DNA of 64,000 nt from Oxytricha trifallax (Eukaryota; Ciliophora; Spirotrichea; Sporadotrichida; Oxytrichidae). How positions within the stretch are numbered: the first letter of the stretch is position 1; each line of letters starts with the position of its first letter. The stretch lies in contig ARYC01016931.1 in NCBI GenBank assembly GCA_000711775.1, forward strand, positions 1 through 64,000. The letters run 5' to 3'. The translations under genes and the position numbers were made by a program. Positions 27,301-40,162 of this stretch are shown here, piece after piece. The notes under the pieces are model-generated. The model searched no databases. It had not been told where the DNA came from and was given only the letters and a program-made list of their open reading frames with translations.

Positions 27301-30300
27301 TGAAATTATGCAATTATCATATTTCATAAAAATGATGAGTAAAAATGATTACTTATGAGAAAGATGAAAAACAGAAGAAAATGCAAACTTATATCTTTTT
27401 CAAATAAAAATGCTATGCCCTGTTATAATAATGAGATAATAAAAGTTGAGTATAAAAAATTTGATCATATAAAACTTTCTTATTTTCATAACTAGAGTAA
27501 AAATGATGCTTCCTAACACAAATAAACCAAAATCCCCAACATTACCCTCATCAATCAAAACTTATATAAAACTCATTAAGGGGTTTTTGGTATTTATTGG
27601 TACTATAAAAAAATAAAGTCAAGAGTTGATCTTTTGTAATACTTCAAAACACTTTATTATGTAAAAACAACTCACAATAAAACCTTTCATAAAATCATGG
27701 AATTAGCAAAATCGATTATTAATCATTTTTTCTCTTTCTCTTATGAATAGGAAGAAATAATATAAGAAGTAAATTCGCAAAGACATTGACTTAGTTTCGC
27801 GGCTAAAATAAATTTTCTAGGAGATTAAATCAACTTTAAATAATCTTAAATTATTTTTTCTTTCCATTTCCCTTTTTGCCGACGAGAAGATACTTAATTC
27901 TCTCAAAATAGAGATTTAAATATTTATTGGAATATTTAAATTAAAAGGACGATATTCTAAGTAACTTTTTAAGCAAATTATAATTTAAAATTAAAAAACA
28001 TTGCATAGAAATAATGCATAACATTTTTATAACAGTTTTATATCTCTCCGTTTAATCAATTAATTAAAATAATAACTTATAAAAATGATGAATCCAAATA
28101 AACTTAAAAGGTGCTGATGTAGTAGATAGTCTAGGTGAGCTAAACCTTAGATTATAAAAAATTTACAAAGTTCAAAACAATAAATTCTCTTTTGAAAAGA
28201 GATAAATGAACTTATTAAGATGCCTATTACAGAACTGATAAAAGCAGCTTTTTAACGACTGCTCGATAATTGAGTTTATATTCATTTATTGATTTAATTT
28301 GAAGGGGCTTTATCAAATTCAATAGAAATCGTTGAACTGAGAAGGATTGACACAGCATATAAAGCTCGAATAATTCTCTAAGTAGAATATTTTTAATTCT
28401 TATAATGTATGAACTAAGCGGTAGTACGATCTTAAGGTAAGATTAAGAATTCTTAAGAATTAAACTACTTAAAAAACATGAAATTGTCAATGCACTAATC
28501 AAAGAAGTAATTCGACAGCAGATTTAAATGATTAAAAATGGTACATTCAAAACACCAAAACCCTCAATGAGTTTTCTATATGTTTGATTGATGAGGGTAG
28601 TGTTAGGGATTAGGGTTTCTTTTTGATAATTCTTTTCATTTTGATGATAGATTCAATGTTATTTATTATTTTCACTGTGGAGATAATGTTATTTTTTATT
28701 TTATCATCTCTGCATCTATATAAATGCTATTTATAAATATATTAACTTGGAAAATTTTAAAGGACTTGTATTTTTTCTTTGCCTTACTTTTTAATTAAAC
28801 TATAAAAATTTTATCAAAACTTCTTCCTTTAAGTTTATGAGACTCCATTCTTTCAAATTCATTGGTGCTAAAAATATAGTTTTATTATTTTAGTACATGG
28901 TACCAGTTAGGTTTCGAACCAGATCGGAACTTTCAATCAAAACCTCATTAGTTTTAAACTATGTACTTATTAAGTTTTGGTACAAGTTAAAATTTTACAA
29001 ATTAAGTACCAGTACAAATGAAAATTAAACAAATTTAGTTATAATTTAATGGAATTTAATTTGCTGCAATTGAAATTATCTCTGAAATTTGTAACATTTT
29101 TCACCAACTTTATCCATTTCTCACTACATGGTTGACCTCCTCTAAGATTCTCATATTATAAATGTGTCTTAAAATTTACAAAAATAATAAATACACAATT
29201 TAAGATTAATATCCATTTATAATATTTTTAGAACAAAAATATTCCATGATAGAGGCTATCAATCACCTTAAAACCACTAATCTTTTGCATATTCTTTAAT
29301 TAAATTTTAATTACGCTTGCAATCTCTTTTTTGTTTTATGAAAATATATTAAGAAAAAGAACGCAAGCTAAAAGTAATGAAAGTATTGAATTGAATTTAA
29401 ATATTATTAAAGATGAAAAATTCAAAATTTTTGAAATTATGCAATTATCATATTTCATAAAAATGATGAGTAAAAATGATTACTTATGAGAAAGATGAAA
29501 AACAGAAGAAAATGCAAACTTATATCTTTTTCAAATAAAAATGCTATGCCCTGTTATAATAATGAGATAATAAAAGTTGAGTATAAAAAATTTGATCATA
29601 TAAAACTTTCTTATTTTCATAACTAGAGTAAAAATGATGCTTCCTAACACAAATAAACCAAAATCCCCAACATTACCCTCATCAATCAAAACTTATATAA
29701 AACTCATTAAGGGGTTTTTGGTATTTATTGGTACTATAAAAAAATAAAGTCAAGAGTTGATCTTTTGTAATACTTCAAAACACTTTATTATGTAAAAACA
29801 ACTCACAATAAAACCTTTCATAAAAATCATGAATTAGCAAATCGATGTATAAATCATTTTTTTCTTTCTTTATGATAGGGAAGAATATTAAGAAGTAAAT
29901 TTCGCAAGACATTGACTTAGTTTCGGCTTAAAATAAATTTTCTAGAGATTAATTCAACTTTAAATAATCTAAATTATTTTTTCTTTCCATTTCCCTTTTT
30001 GCCGACGAGAAGATACTTAATTCTCTCAAAATAGAGATTTAAATATTTATTGGAATATTTAAATTAAAAGGACGATATTCTAAGTAACTTTTTAAGCAAA
30101 TTATAATTTAAAATTAAAAAACATTGCATAGAAATAATGCATAACATTTTTATAACAGTTTTATATCTCTCCGTTTAATCAATTAATTAAAATAATAACT
30201 TATAAAAATGATGAATCCAAATAAACTTAAAAGGTGCTGATGTAGTAGATAGTCTAGGTGAGCTAAACCTTAGATTATAAAAAATTTACAAAGTTCAAAA

Positions 30301-33300
30301 CAATAAATTCTCTTTTGAAAAGAGATAAATGAACTTATTAAGATGCCTATTACAGAACTGATAAAAGCAGCTTTTTAACGACTGCTCGATAATTGAGTTT
30401 ATATTCATTTATTGATTTAATTTGAAGGGGCTTTATCAAATTCAATAGAAATCGTTGAACTGAGAAGGATTGACACAGCATATAAAGCTCGAATAATTCT
30501 CTAAGTAGAATATTTTTAATTCTTATAATGTATGAACTAAGCGGTAGTACGATCTTAAGGTAAGATTAAGAATTCTTAAGAATTAAACTACTTAAAAAAC
30601 ATGAAATTGTCAATGCACTAATCAAAGAAGTAATTCGACAGCAGATTTAAATGATTAAAAATGGTACATTCAAAACACCAAAACCCTCAATGAGTTTTCT
30701 ATATGTTTGATTGATGAGGGTAGTGTTAGGGATTAGGGTTTCTTTTTGATAATTCTTTTCATTTTGATGATAGATTCAATGTTATTTATTATTTTCACTG
30801 TGGAGATAATGTTATTTTTTATTTTATCATCTCTGCATCTATATAAATGCTATTTATAAATATATTAACTTGGAAAATTTTAAAGGACTTGTATTTTTTC
30901 TTTGCCTTACTTTTTAATTAAACTATAAAAATTTTATCAAAACTTCTTCCTTTAAGTTTATGAGACTCCATTCTTTCAAATTCATTGGTGCTAAAAATAT
31001 AGTTTTATTATTTTAGTACATGGTACCAGTTAGGTTTCGAACCAGATCGGAACTTTCAATCAAAACCTCATTAGTTTTAAACTATGTACTTATTAAGTTT
31101 TGGTACAAGTTAAAATTTTACAAATTAAGTACCAGTACAAATGAAAATTAAACAAATTTAGTTATAATTTAATGGAATTTAATTTGCTGCAATTGAAATT
31201 ATCTCTGAAATTTGTAACATTTTTCACCAACTTTATCCATTTCTCACTACATGGTTGACCTCCTCTAAGATTCTCATATTATAAATGTGTCTTAAAATTT
31301 ACAAAAATAATAAATACACAATTTAAGATTAATATCCATTTATAATATTTTTAGAACAAAAATATTCCATGATAGAGGCTATCAATCACCTTAAAACCAC
31401 TAATCTTTTGCATATTCTTTAATTAAATTTTAATTACGCTTGCAATCTCTTTTTTGTTTTATGAAAATATATTAAGAAAAAGAACGCAAGCTAAAAGTAA
31501 TGAAAGTATTGAATTGAATTTAAATATTATTAAAGATGAAAAATTCAAAATTTTTGAAATTATGCAATTATCATATTTCATAAAAATGATGAGTAAAAAT
31601 GATTACTTATGAGAAAGATGAAAAACAGAAGAAAATGCAAACTTATATCTTTTTCAAATAAAAATGCTATGCCCTGTTATAATAATGAGATAATAAAAGT
31701 TGAGTATAAAAAATTTGATCATATAAAACTTTCTTATTTTCATAACTAGAGTAAAAATGATGCTTCCTAACACAAATAAACCAAAATCCCCAACATTACC
31801 CTCATCAATCAAAACTTATATAAAACTCATTAAGGGGTTTTTGGTATTTATTGGTACTATAAAAAAATAAAGTCAAGAGTTGATCTTTTGTAATACTTCA
31901 AAACACTTTATTATGTAAAAACAACTCACAATAAAACCTTTCATAAAATCATGAATTAGCAAATCGATTATAATCATTTTTTTCTTTCTTATGATAGGAA
32001 GAAATATTAAGAAGTAATTTTCGCAAGACATTTGACTTAGTTTCGGCCTAAAATAAATTTCTAAGATATTAATCAACTTTAAAATAATCTAAATTATTTT
32101 TTTCTTTCCATTTCCCTTTTTGCCGACGAGAAGATACTTAATTCTCTCAAAATAGAGATTTAAATATTTATTGGAATATTTAAATTAAAAGGACGATATT
32201 CTAAGTAACTTTTTAAGCAAATTATAATTTAAAATTAAAAAACATTGCATAGAAATAATGCATAACATTTTTATAACAGTTTTATATCTCTCCGTTTAAT
32301 CAATTAATTAAAATAATAACTTATAAAAATGATGAATCCAAATAAACTTAAAAGGTGCTGATGTAGTAGATAGTCTAGGTGAGCTAAACCTTAGATTATA
32401 AAAAATTTACAAAGTTCAAAACAATAAATTCTCTTTTGAAAAGAGATAAATGAACTTATTAAGATGCCTATTACAGAACTGATAAAAGCAGCTTTTTAAC
32501 GACTGCTCGATAATTGAGTTTATATTCATTTATTGATTTAATTTGAAGGGGCTTTATCAAATTCAATAGAAATCGTTGAACTGAGAAGGATTGACACAGC
32601 ATATAAAGCTCGAATAATTCTCTAAGTAGAATATTTTTAATTCTTATAATGTATGAACTAAGCGGTAGTACGATCTTAAGGTAAGATTAAGAATTCTTAA
32701 GAATTAAACTACTTAAAAAACATGAAATTGTCAATGCACTAATCAAAGAAGTAATTCGACAGCAGATTTAAATGATTAAAAATGGTACATTCAAAACACC
32801 AAAACCCTCAATGAGTTTTCTATATGTTTGATTGATGAGGGTAGTGTTAGGGATTAGGGTTTCTTTTTGATAATTCTTTTCATTTTGATGATAGATTCAA
32901 TGTTATTTATTATTTTCACTGTGGAGATAATGTTATTTTTTATTTTATCATCTCTGCATCTATATAAATGCTATTTATAAATATATTAACTTGGAAAATT
33001 TTAAAGGACTTGTATTTTTTCTTTGCCTTACTTTTTAATTAAACTATAAAAATTTTATCAAAACTTCTTCCTTTAAGTTTATGAGACTCCATTCTTTCAA
33101 ATTCATTGGTGCTAAAAATATAGTTTTATTATTTTAGTACATGGTACCAGTTAGGTTTCGAACCAGATCGGAACTTTCAATCAAAACCTCATTAGTTTTA
33201 AACTATGTACTTATTAAGTTTTGGTACAAGTTAAAATTTTACAAATTAAGTACCAGTACAAATGAAAATTAAACAAATTTAGTTATAATTTAATGGAATT

Positions 33301-36300
33301 TAATTTGCTGCAATTGAAATTATCTCTGAAATTTGTAACATTTTTCACCAACTTTATCCATTTCTCACTACATGGTTGACCTCCTCTAAGATTCTCATAT
33401 TATAAATGTGTCTTAAAATTTACAAAAATAATAAATACACAATTTAAGATTAATATCCATTTATAATATTTTTAGAACAAAAATATTCCATGATAGAGGC
33501 TATCAATCACCTTAAAACCACTAATCTTTTGCATATTCTTTAATTAAATTTTAATTACGCTTGCAATCTCTTTTTTGTTTTATGAAAATATATTAAGAAA
33601 AAGAACGCAAGCTAAAAGTAATGAAAGTATTGAATTGAATTTAAATATTATTAAAGATGAAAAATTCAAAATTTTTGAAATTATGCAATTATCATATTTC
33701 ATAAAAATGATGAGTAAAAATGATTACTTATGAGAAAGATGAAAAACAGAAGAAAATGCAAACTTATATCTTTTTCAAATAAAAATGCTATGCCCTGTTA
33801 TAATAATGAGATAATAAAAGTTGAGTATAAAAAATTTGATCATATAAAACTTTCTTATTTTCATAACTAGAGTAAAAATGATGCTTCCTAACACAAATAA
33901 ACCAAAATCCCCAACATTACCCTCATCAATCAAAACTTATATAAAACTCATTAAGGGGTTTTTGGTATTTATTGGTACTATAAAAAAATAAAGTCAAGAG
34001 TTGATCTTTTGTAATACTTCAAAACACTTTATTATGTAAAAACAACTCACAATAAAACCTTTCATAAAAATCATGAATTAGCAAATCGATTATAATCATT
34101 TTTTCTTTCTTATGATAGGAAGAATATTAAGGAAGTAATTTCGCAAAGACATTGACTTAGTTTCGGCTAAAATTAAATTTCTAGAAGATTAATTAAACTT
34201 TAAATAATCTAAATTATTTTTTCTTTCCATTTCCCTTTTTGCCGACGAGAAGATACTTAATTCTCTCAAAATAGAGATTTAAATATTTATTGGAATATTT
34301 AAATTAAAAGGACGATATTCTAAGTAACTTTTTAAGCAAATTATAATTTAAAATTAAAAAACATTGCATAGAAATAATGCATAACATTTTTATAACAGTT
34401 TTATATCTCTCCGTTTAATCAATTAATTAAAATAATAACTTATAAAAATGATGAATCCAAATAAACTTAAAAGGTGCTGATGTAGTAGATAGTCTAGGTG
34501 AGCTAAACCTTAGATTATAAAAAATTTACAAAGTTCAAAACAATAAATTCTCTTTTGAAAAGAGATAAATGAACTTATTAAGATGCCTATTACAGAACTG
34601 ATAAAAGCAGCTTTTTAACGACTGCTCGATAATTGAGTTTATATTCATTTATTGATTTAATTTGAAGGGGCTTTATCAAATTCAATAGAAATCGTTGAAC
34701 TGAGAAGGATTGACACAGCATATAAAGCTCGAATAATTCTCTAAGTAGAATATTTTTAATTCTTATAATGTATGAACTAAGCGGTAGTACGATCTTAAGG
34801 TAAGATTAAGAATTCTTAAGAATTAAACTACTTAAAAAACATGAAATTGTCAATGCACTAATCAAAGAAGTAATTCGACAGCAGATTTAAATGATTAAAA
34901 ATGGTACATTCAAAACACCAAAACCCTCAATGAGTTTTCTATATGTTTGATTGATGAGGGTAGTGTTAGGGATTAGGGTTTCTTTTTGATAATTCTTTTC
35001 ATTTTGATGATAGATTCAATGTTATTTATTATTTTCACTGTGGAGATAATGTTATTTTTTATTTTATCATCTCTGCATCTATATAAATGCTATTTATAAA
35101 TATATTAACTTGGAAAATTTTAAAGGACTTGTATTTTTTCTTTGCCTTACTTTTTAATTAAACTATAAAAATTTTATCAAAACTTCTTCCTTTAAGTTTA
35201 TGAGACTCCATTCTTTCAAATTCATTGGTGCTAAAAATATAGTTTTATTATTTTAGTACATGGTACCAGTTAGGTTTCGAACCAGATCGGAACTTTCAAT
35301 CAAAACCTCATTAGTTTTAAACTATGTACTTATTAAGTTTTGGTACAAGTTAAAATTTTACAAATTAAGTACCAGTACAAATGAAAATTAAACAAATTTA
35401 GTTATAATTTAATGGAATTTAATTTGCTGCAATTGAAATTATCTCTGAAATTTGTAACATTTTTCACCAACTTTATCCATTTCTCACTACATGGTTGACC
35501 TCCTCTAAGATTCTCATATTATAAATGTGTCTTAAAATTTACAAAAATAATAAATACACAATTTAAGATTAATATCCATTTATAATATTTTTAGAACAAA
35601 AATATTCCATGATAGAGGCTATCAATCACCTTAAAACCACTAATCTTTTGCATATTCTTTAATTAAATTTTAATTACGCTTGCAATCTCTTTTTTGTTTT
35701 ATGAAAATATATTAAGAAAAAGAACGCAAGCTAAAAGTAATGAAAGTATTGAATTGAATTTAAATATTATTAAAGATGAAAAATTCAAAATTTTTGAAAT
35801 TATGCAATTATCATATTTCATAAAAATGATGAGTAAAAATGATTACTTATGAGAAAGATGAAAAACAGAAGAAAATGCAAACTTATATCTTTTTCAAATA
35901 AAAATGCTATGCCCTGTTATAATAATGAGATAATAAAAGTTGAGTATAAAAAATTTGATCATATAAAACTTTCTTATTTTCATAACTAGAGTAAAAATGA
36001 TGCTTCCTAACACAAATAAACCAAAATCCCCAACATTACCCTCATCAATCAAAACTTATATAAAACTCATTAAGGGGTTTTTGGTATTTATTGGTACTAT
36101 AAAAAAATAAAGTCAAGAGTTGATCTTTTGTAATACTTCAAAACACTTTATTATGTAAAAACAACTCACAATAAAACCTTTCATAAAATCATGAATTAGC
36201 CAAATCGGAATTATAATCATTTTTTCTTTCTTTATGAATAGGAAGGAATAATTAAGAAGTAATTTCGCAAGGAACATTGACTTAGTTTCCGTGCTAAAAT

Positions 36301-36897
36301 AAAATTTCTAGAGATTAATCAACATTTAAATAATCCTAAATTTATTTTTTCTTTCCATTTCCCTTTTTGCCGACGAGAAGATACTTAATTCTCTCAAAAT
36401 AGAGATTTAAATATTTATTGGAATATTTAAATTAAAAGGACGATATTCTAAGTAACTTTTTAAGCAAATTATAATTTAAAATTAAAAAACATTGCATAGA
36501 AATAATGCATAACATTTTTATAACAGTTTTATATCTCTCCGTTTAATCAATTAATTAAAATAATAACTTATAAAAATGATGAATCCAAATAAACTTAAAA
36601 GGTGCTGATGTAGTAGATAGTCTAGGTGAGCTAAACCTTAGATTATAAAAAATTTACAAAGTTCAAAACAATAAATTCTCTTTTGAAAAGAGATAAATGA
36701 ACTTATTAAGATGCCTATTACAGAACTGATAAAAGCAGCTTTTTAACGACTGCTCGATAATTGAGTTTATATTCATTTATTGATTTAATTTGAAGGGGCT
36801 TTATCAAATTCAATAGAAATCGTTGAACTGAGAAGGATTGACACAGCATATAAAGCTCGAATAATTCTCTAAGTAGAATATTTTTAATTCTTATAAT
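21370..36897. repeat. Tandem array, about 7.3 units of ~2.12 kb
   Basis: Eight successive copies of one unit, taken from TTTCTTATGATAGG: 21370, 23485, 25609, 27735, 29865, 31985, 34106 and 36227. Lengths are 2115-2130 bp; the last copy is cut off after about 670 bp at 36897. Copies appear identical except in a ~150-170 bp stretch around each unit junction (about 23440-23610, 25560-25735, 27690-27860, 29820-29990, 31940-32110, 34060-34225 and 36180-36355), where they differ by scattered one-base insertions. Each unit holds a 1.19 kb miniature element with telomere-like inverted ends. No convincing gene: a ~108-codon frame beginning near the word ATGCCTATTACAGAACTG contains a TGA and is within chance length. 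Not a CRISPR array: unit size is far too large and there are no spacers. Confidence 0.95.
22163..23356. mobile_element. Miniature TBE-like element with telomere-like ends (first of seven copies)
   Basis: Each array unit contains a 1194-bp segment starting and ending in GTAC, with imperfect ~75-bp inverted ends. The left end reads CAAAACACCAAAACCC then TCAATGAG. The right end, on the opposite strand, reads TACCAAAAACCCC then TTAATGAG, and both continue into TTTGATTGATGAGGGTA. The left terminus differs by a single base from CAAAACCCCAAAACCC of the TBE at 40898, so this is probably a non-autonomous relative. No transposase is encoded. Further copies: 24285-25478, 26410-27603, 28541-29734, 30664-31857, 32785-33978 and 34904-36097. 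The eighth unit ends before reaching it. Confidence 0.65.
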
Positions 36898-36917
36898 ATA
36901 TTATATTAAATGATATA

Positions 36918-37913
36918 TTATTAAGCGAGTATAATTAAAATGGGGAGACTGTTAAAATTAAAAAAAAAATAGAGATCATAATAAAATTATGTTCATATCA
37001 ATATACATGTGTTAAGATAAAACAGTCACTAATTTGAAATATGTTTGAGTAGATCCTTATTTAACTTTAATTAATTAATCAACTATCTAAAAATGGAATT
37101 TTTGGTTTTTTTTCAACTTTTCTGATTAATTTCTATTTTAGCGCAGTGATCAAGTTGTTGCTGTAGCTGATCTCTAAGTTTTTCATAAATTTTTCATAGA
37201 TATCTTCAGGGTATCTTCAGGATATCTTCCTTGAAAAATAAAAAGTGTGGAAGAGTGTGGAGACTGTGGAGATGTGGAGTTTAGCATCTCTAATAACAGT
37301 GGAAATAGCATCAATATCATCAATACTCTCAAAATCAAGCATTATTAGGAGTCTGATTGAAATTCTAGAGAATTTCAAAATTTTACATCACTGATTTTTT
37401 CATCGTTTTCAACAACATTATCTTCATCATCATCTTCAATATTAGGTCTCACATCTATGAATTTAAGAAAAACAAGATGTTTTAGAAAAAATCTCAGACT
37501 CCTAATAATGCTTGATTTTGAGAATATTGGTGATATTGATGCTATTTCCACTGTTATTAGAGATGCTAAACTCCACACTCTCCACAGTTTTTATTTTTCA
37601 AGGAAGATACCCTGAAGATACCCTGAAGAAATCTATGAAAAATTTATGAAAAACTTAGAGATCAGCTCCAGCATCAACTTGATCACTGCGCTAAAATAGA
37701 AATAAATCAGAAAAGTTGAAAAAAAAACAAAAATTCCATTTTTAGATAGTTGATTAATTAATTAAAGTTAAATAAGGATCTACTCAAACATATTTCAAAT
37801 TAGTGACTGTTTTATCTTAACACATGTATATTGATATGAACATAATTTTATTTGATCTCTTTTTTTATTTAATTTTAACTGTCTCCCCATTTTAATTATG
37901 CTCGCTTAATAAT
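36918..37913. mobile_element. Foldback element with ~430-bp inverted arms
   Basis: Left arm (36918 to about 37356) and right arm (about 37495 to 37913) are inverted copies of each other. The outermost bases are ATTATTAAGCGAG and CTCGCTTAATAAT; a block containing AAAATGGGGAGACTGTTAAA lies just inside. The arms differ by small indels, for example a duplicated ATCTTCAGG in the left arm. The ~140-bp loop is unique and includes a short low-complexity TTCATCATCATCTTC tract. No transposase is encoded, so it is non-autonomous. It begins 21 bp after the tandem array breaks off. Confidence 0.85.
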
Positions 37914-38408
37914 GCAGTAGTTCTTTTCTTATTGATAGATTTACTTTATAGTACCTCATAATTTAATTTTTATTATTATCTAAAGTATTTTGGTAAGGAT
38001 AATTTTATTCATTAAAATATAATTTAAGAATATTTTTTACAATTTCTCAAAATAATAGTTAAAAAATATAAATATCTAAAATGAGTAAAATTGGAAAATA
38101 TTATCAGATAAATTTTATTAATGAAAATTTCTTGAAAAATGAATATTTTTCTGTCATGAATTCTAAAATAATCGAGAATTAAATTCAACGATTCGAATTG
38201 CAGATTTTGAGTATTGGTCCAAGAAATGATTACCCTTTGCAATTAATATAGAGAATTGATAAAAATGCATGTACCCAAAAAATAAATATAGAGTTACTTT
38301 TTATTATCTTAAACTAAATTTTAAAAACTTAAAATAAATGTTCTTTTTAATTAATCTAAAAAATTTTTATATCATACGAGTTTAAATGCAATCGAATGGC
38401 TCATATAA
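37914..38408. other. AT-rich spacer
   Basis: Nothing recognised between the foldback element and the MITE. A 72-codon minus-strand frame (38024-38242) shows no family features. Confidence 0.45.
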
Positions 38409-38820
38409 TATTGTAAGAATATATTTGATTTGAGAAAATATATAATAAGGTATATGTAAATATTTAATATTACGCCAGTTAACTTTCTTTAAACTATTCA
38501 ATATGGCACTGGTTCGATAGGGAATTAAAAAAATTAGCCAGACATTATTTTAGGTGGTACCACTCTATCTAATTATAAAAGTGAGATAAATCAACTTTAA
38601 TTTTAGTGATTTGTTTAGTTAATTTTGTAGGCTAAATTAAAGTCGATTTATCTCGCTCCTACAATTAGATAGAGTGGTACAGCTTATGGTAAAGTCTGGC
38701 TAATTTTGAATTCCAATCGAACTAGTACCATGTTGTCTAGGTTTTTTGTAACTGCCACGATTTTAAATAATTATTTTTTATTTTAAATTTAATTCCCAAA
38801 TCAAATGTATTCCAACAATA
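38409..38820. mobile_element. Palindromic MITE, older copy
   Basis: A 412-bp palindrome whose ends are TATTGTAAG and CCAACAATA. It belongs to the same family as 63401-63825: shared blocks include GGCAGTTAAC-like sequence near the ends, GTACC...TCGATAG, TAAAGTC(T/C)(G/A)GC(T)A and the central GTGATTTGTTTAGTT. Its two arms have diverged at many positions (for example GGTGGTACCACTCTATC against GATAGAGTGGTACAGC), which implies an old insertion. No protein is encoded. Confidence 0.8.
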
Positions 38821-39300
38821 CTCTCTATTAATAACCAACTTATTTAGAAAAAAAAATTATCTTATTCTGATATAGTGATGAAAATTTTATCAAAATTGAT
38901 AAAAATTAGATAGATTTAAATAAAAATAATCAAACAAAATTTTAAAATATAGGGATTATTAAGTCATTAATAATTATTATTTTCTTTAAGATACTATATC
39001 ATAAATGGGCTTCATACTAATTTTACAAAAGAAAAAAAGTAGAAACATAGTATAGTTTTTTATAATAGATAATCTATTTTTATACTCAAAAAACTTAAAC
39101 TTTAAAAGATTATGCATCAATCGGTTTAGTGTCGAATTTATAATTACTTTAATCACAAAATAAATTTCATTATCAGTTTTGATTTTTCCTAGAATTCTTA
39201 ATTTTCTTCATTGTTTTTTGTGATTCTACACAGTATTATATTTCTTATATAGTTCATTGGATAATCTATCAAGATATAAATATTTTATTAAGTAAGTATA
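38821..39300. other. AT-rich spacer
   Basis: No gene or repeat recognised between the MITE and the Arf-carrying element. Confidence 0.45.
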
Positions 39301-40162
39301 TTCGAAATGTGGAAGTTGTTACAACCAAATTCAAAAAACTATAGAATTAGAAATTTAACATATTTTATACTTAAAAAAAAGTGAGTTATTTTGAAAATTT
39401 TACTAACTTAATTAAACATATATTTATAAGGAAATGCAATAGCTCGCTATATTCAAGAGTGATTGATTACTTAATCGAATTTTACAGTTCAAAAAAGCAT
39501 GCAAAAACTGGAATACCTTTAAGCATTTCATTTTGCGACAAAATTCTTTGAGATCCAGTCGAGACCTTCGTAGTGAGCATCACCTGTACCAACGCAAGTG
39601 CTTTGGATATACCAAGTTCTACTATTAATGGTTTGGAGTCTGAGCTTATCAGTGATTATTGGGCAGGTCATAGCTCAAGGTAGATCTTGCTTGTTTGCGA
39701 ATATCAAGAAAACTGCATCCTTGAGTTCCTCCTCTTTAACCAACTTGTGTACCTCTTCTCTGTCATCATCAACTCTGTCTCTATCATTGCAGTCAACGAC
39801 GAAGATAATATCTTAAGTGTTATTTTAGTAGTGTCTGCAGAGGAGAATGATCTTTTCTTGATCGTCTACATCCCATAATGTGAAACTGTTTTCTTGAAAT
39901 CAACATTTTCGACATTGAAGCAGATGGTTGGAATGGTTCTGATGACATCACCGAGCTTGAGTATTTAGAAGATAGTGGTCTTACCTGCAGCATCGAAACC
40001 GATCATAAGAATAATTTTTTCTTTCTTGCCCATAAATCTTTACCAAGCTTTGAAGAACATTGAAGCCCATTTTTCCTTTTTTTATTGTAATAAAATTTGA
40101 TTTAATAAAATTCTAATTCTATAGTTTTTTGAATTTGGTTGTAACAACTTCCACATTTCGAA
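39301..40162. mobile_element. Inverted-repeat element carrying an Arf GTPase copy
   Basis: Two perfect 52-bp inverted repeats, 39301-39352 and 40111-40162, enclose a broken Arf gene. They begin TTCGAAATGTGGAAGTTG and end CTATAGAATTAGAA. Outside them, an ATTAAGTAA word lies on both sides with a small offset. The Arf copy fills most of the ~760-bp interior and lies on the minus strand. The layout resembles transposons that have captured a host gene fragment; alternatively the repeats may mark a rearrangement junction. No transposase is present. Confidence 0.7.
39528..40070 (-). pseudogene. ADP-ribosylation factor (Arf) pseudogene, intronless
   Basis: Arf proteins are small GTPases that recruit coats to Golgi membranes. 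From ATG at 40070 to TGA at 39528 the span is 543 bp, the size of a whole Arf (about 180 residues). Visible features: the N-terminal helix MGFNVLQSLVKIYG with the myristoylation Gly, the P-loop GFDAAGKTT (about 40000-39977), switch I RTIPTICFNVE, NKQD (39695-39684), and the C-terminus GDAHYEGLDWISKNF. Lesions: a frameshift just after the N-terminal helix, a second before FTLWDV, and a TGA at 39677-39675 after NKQDLP. The switch II motif DVGGQ reads DVDDQ, so even an intact product would be expected to be a poor GTPase. There are no introns; it is enclosed by inverted repeats. Confidence 0.9.

Noticed and set aside
31873..32076. Minus-strand 67-codon frame at an array junction
   Set aside because: It exists in only one of the array junctions because of scattered one-base insertions there, so it is probably an error product.
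21370..36897. CRISPR-like array
   Set aside because: Units are about 2.1 kb with no short repeat/spacer structure; it is a satellite.
38465..38473. TAATATTAC within the older MITE
   Set aside because: No iterons, no Rep gene and no stem around it; about seven such words are expected by chance in the window.
39598..39878. Plus-strand frames of 72 and 63 codons
   Set aside because: Shadows of the Arf copy on the minus strand.
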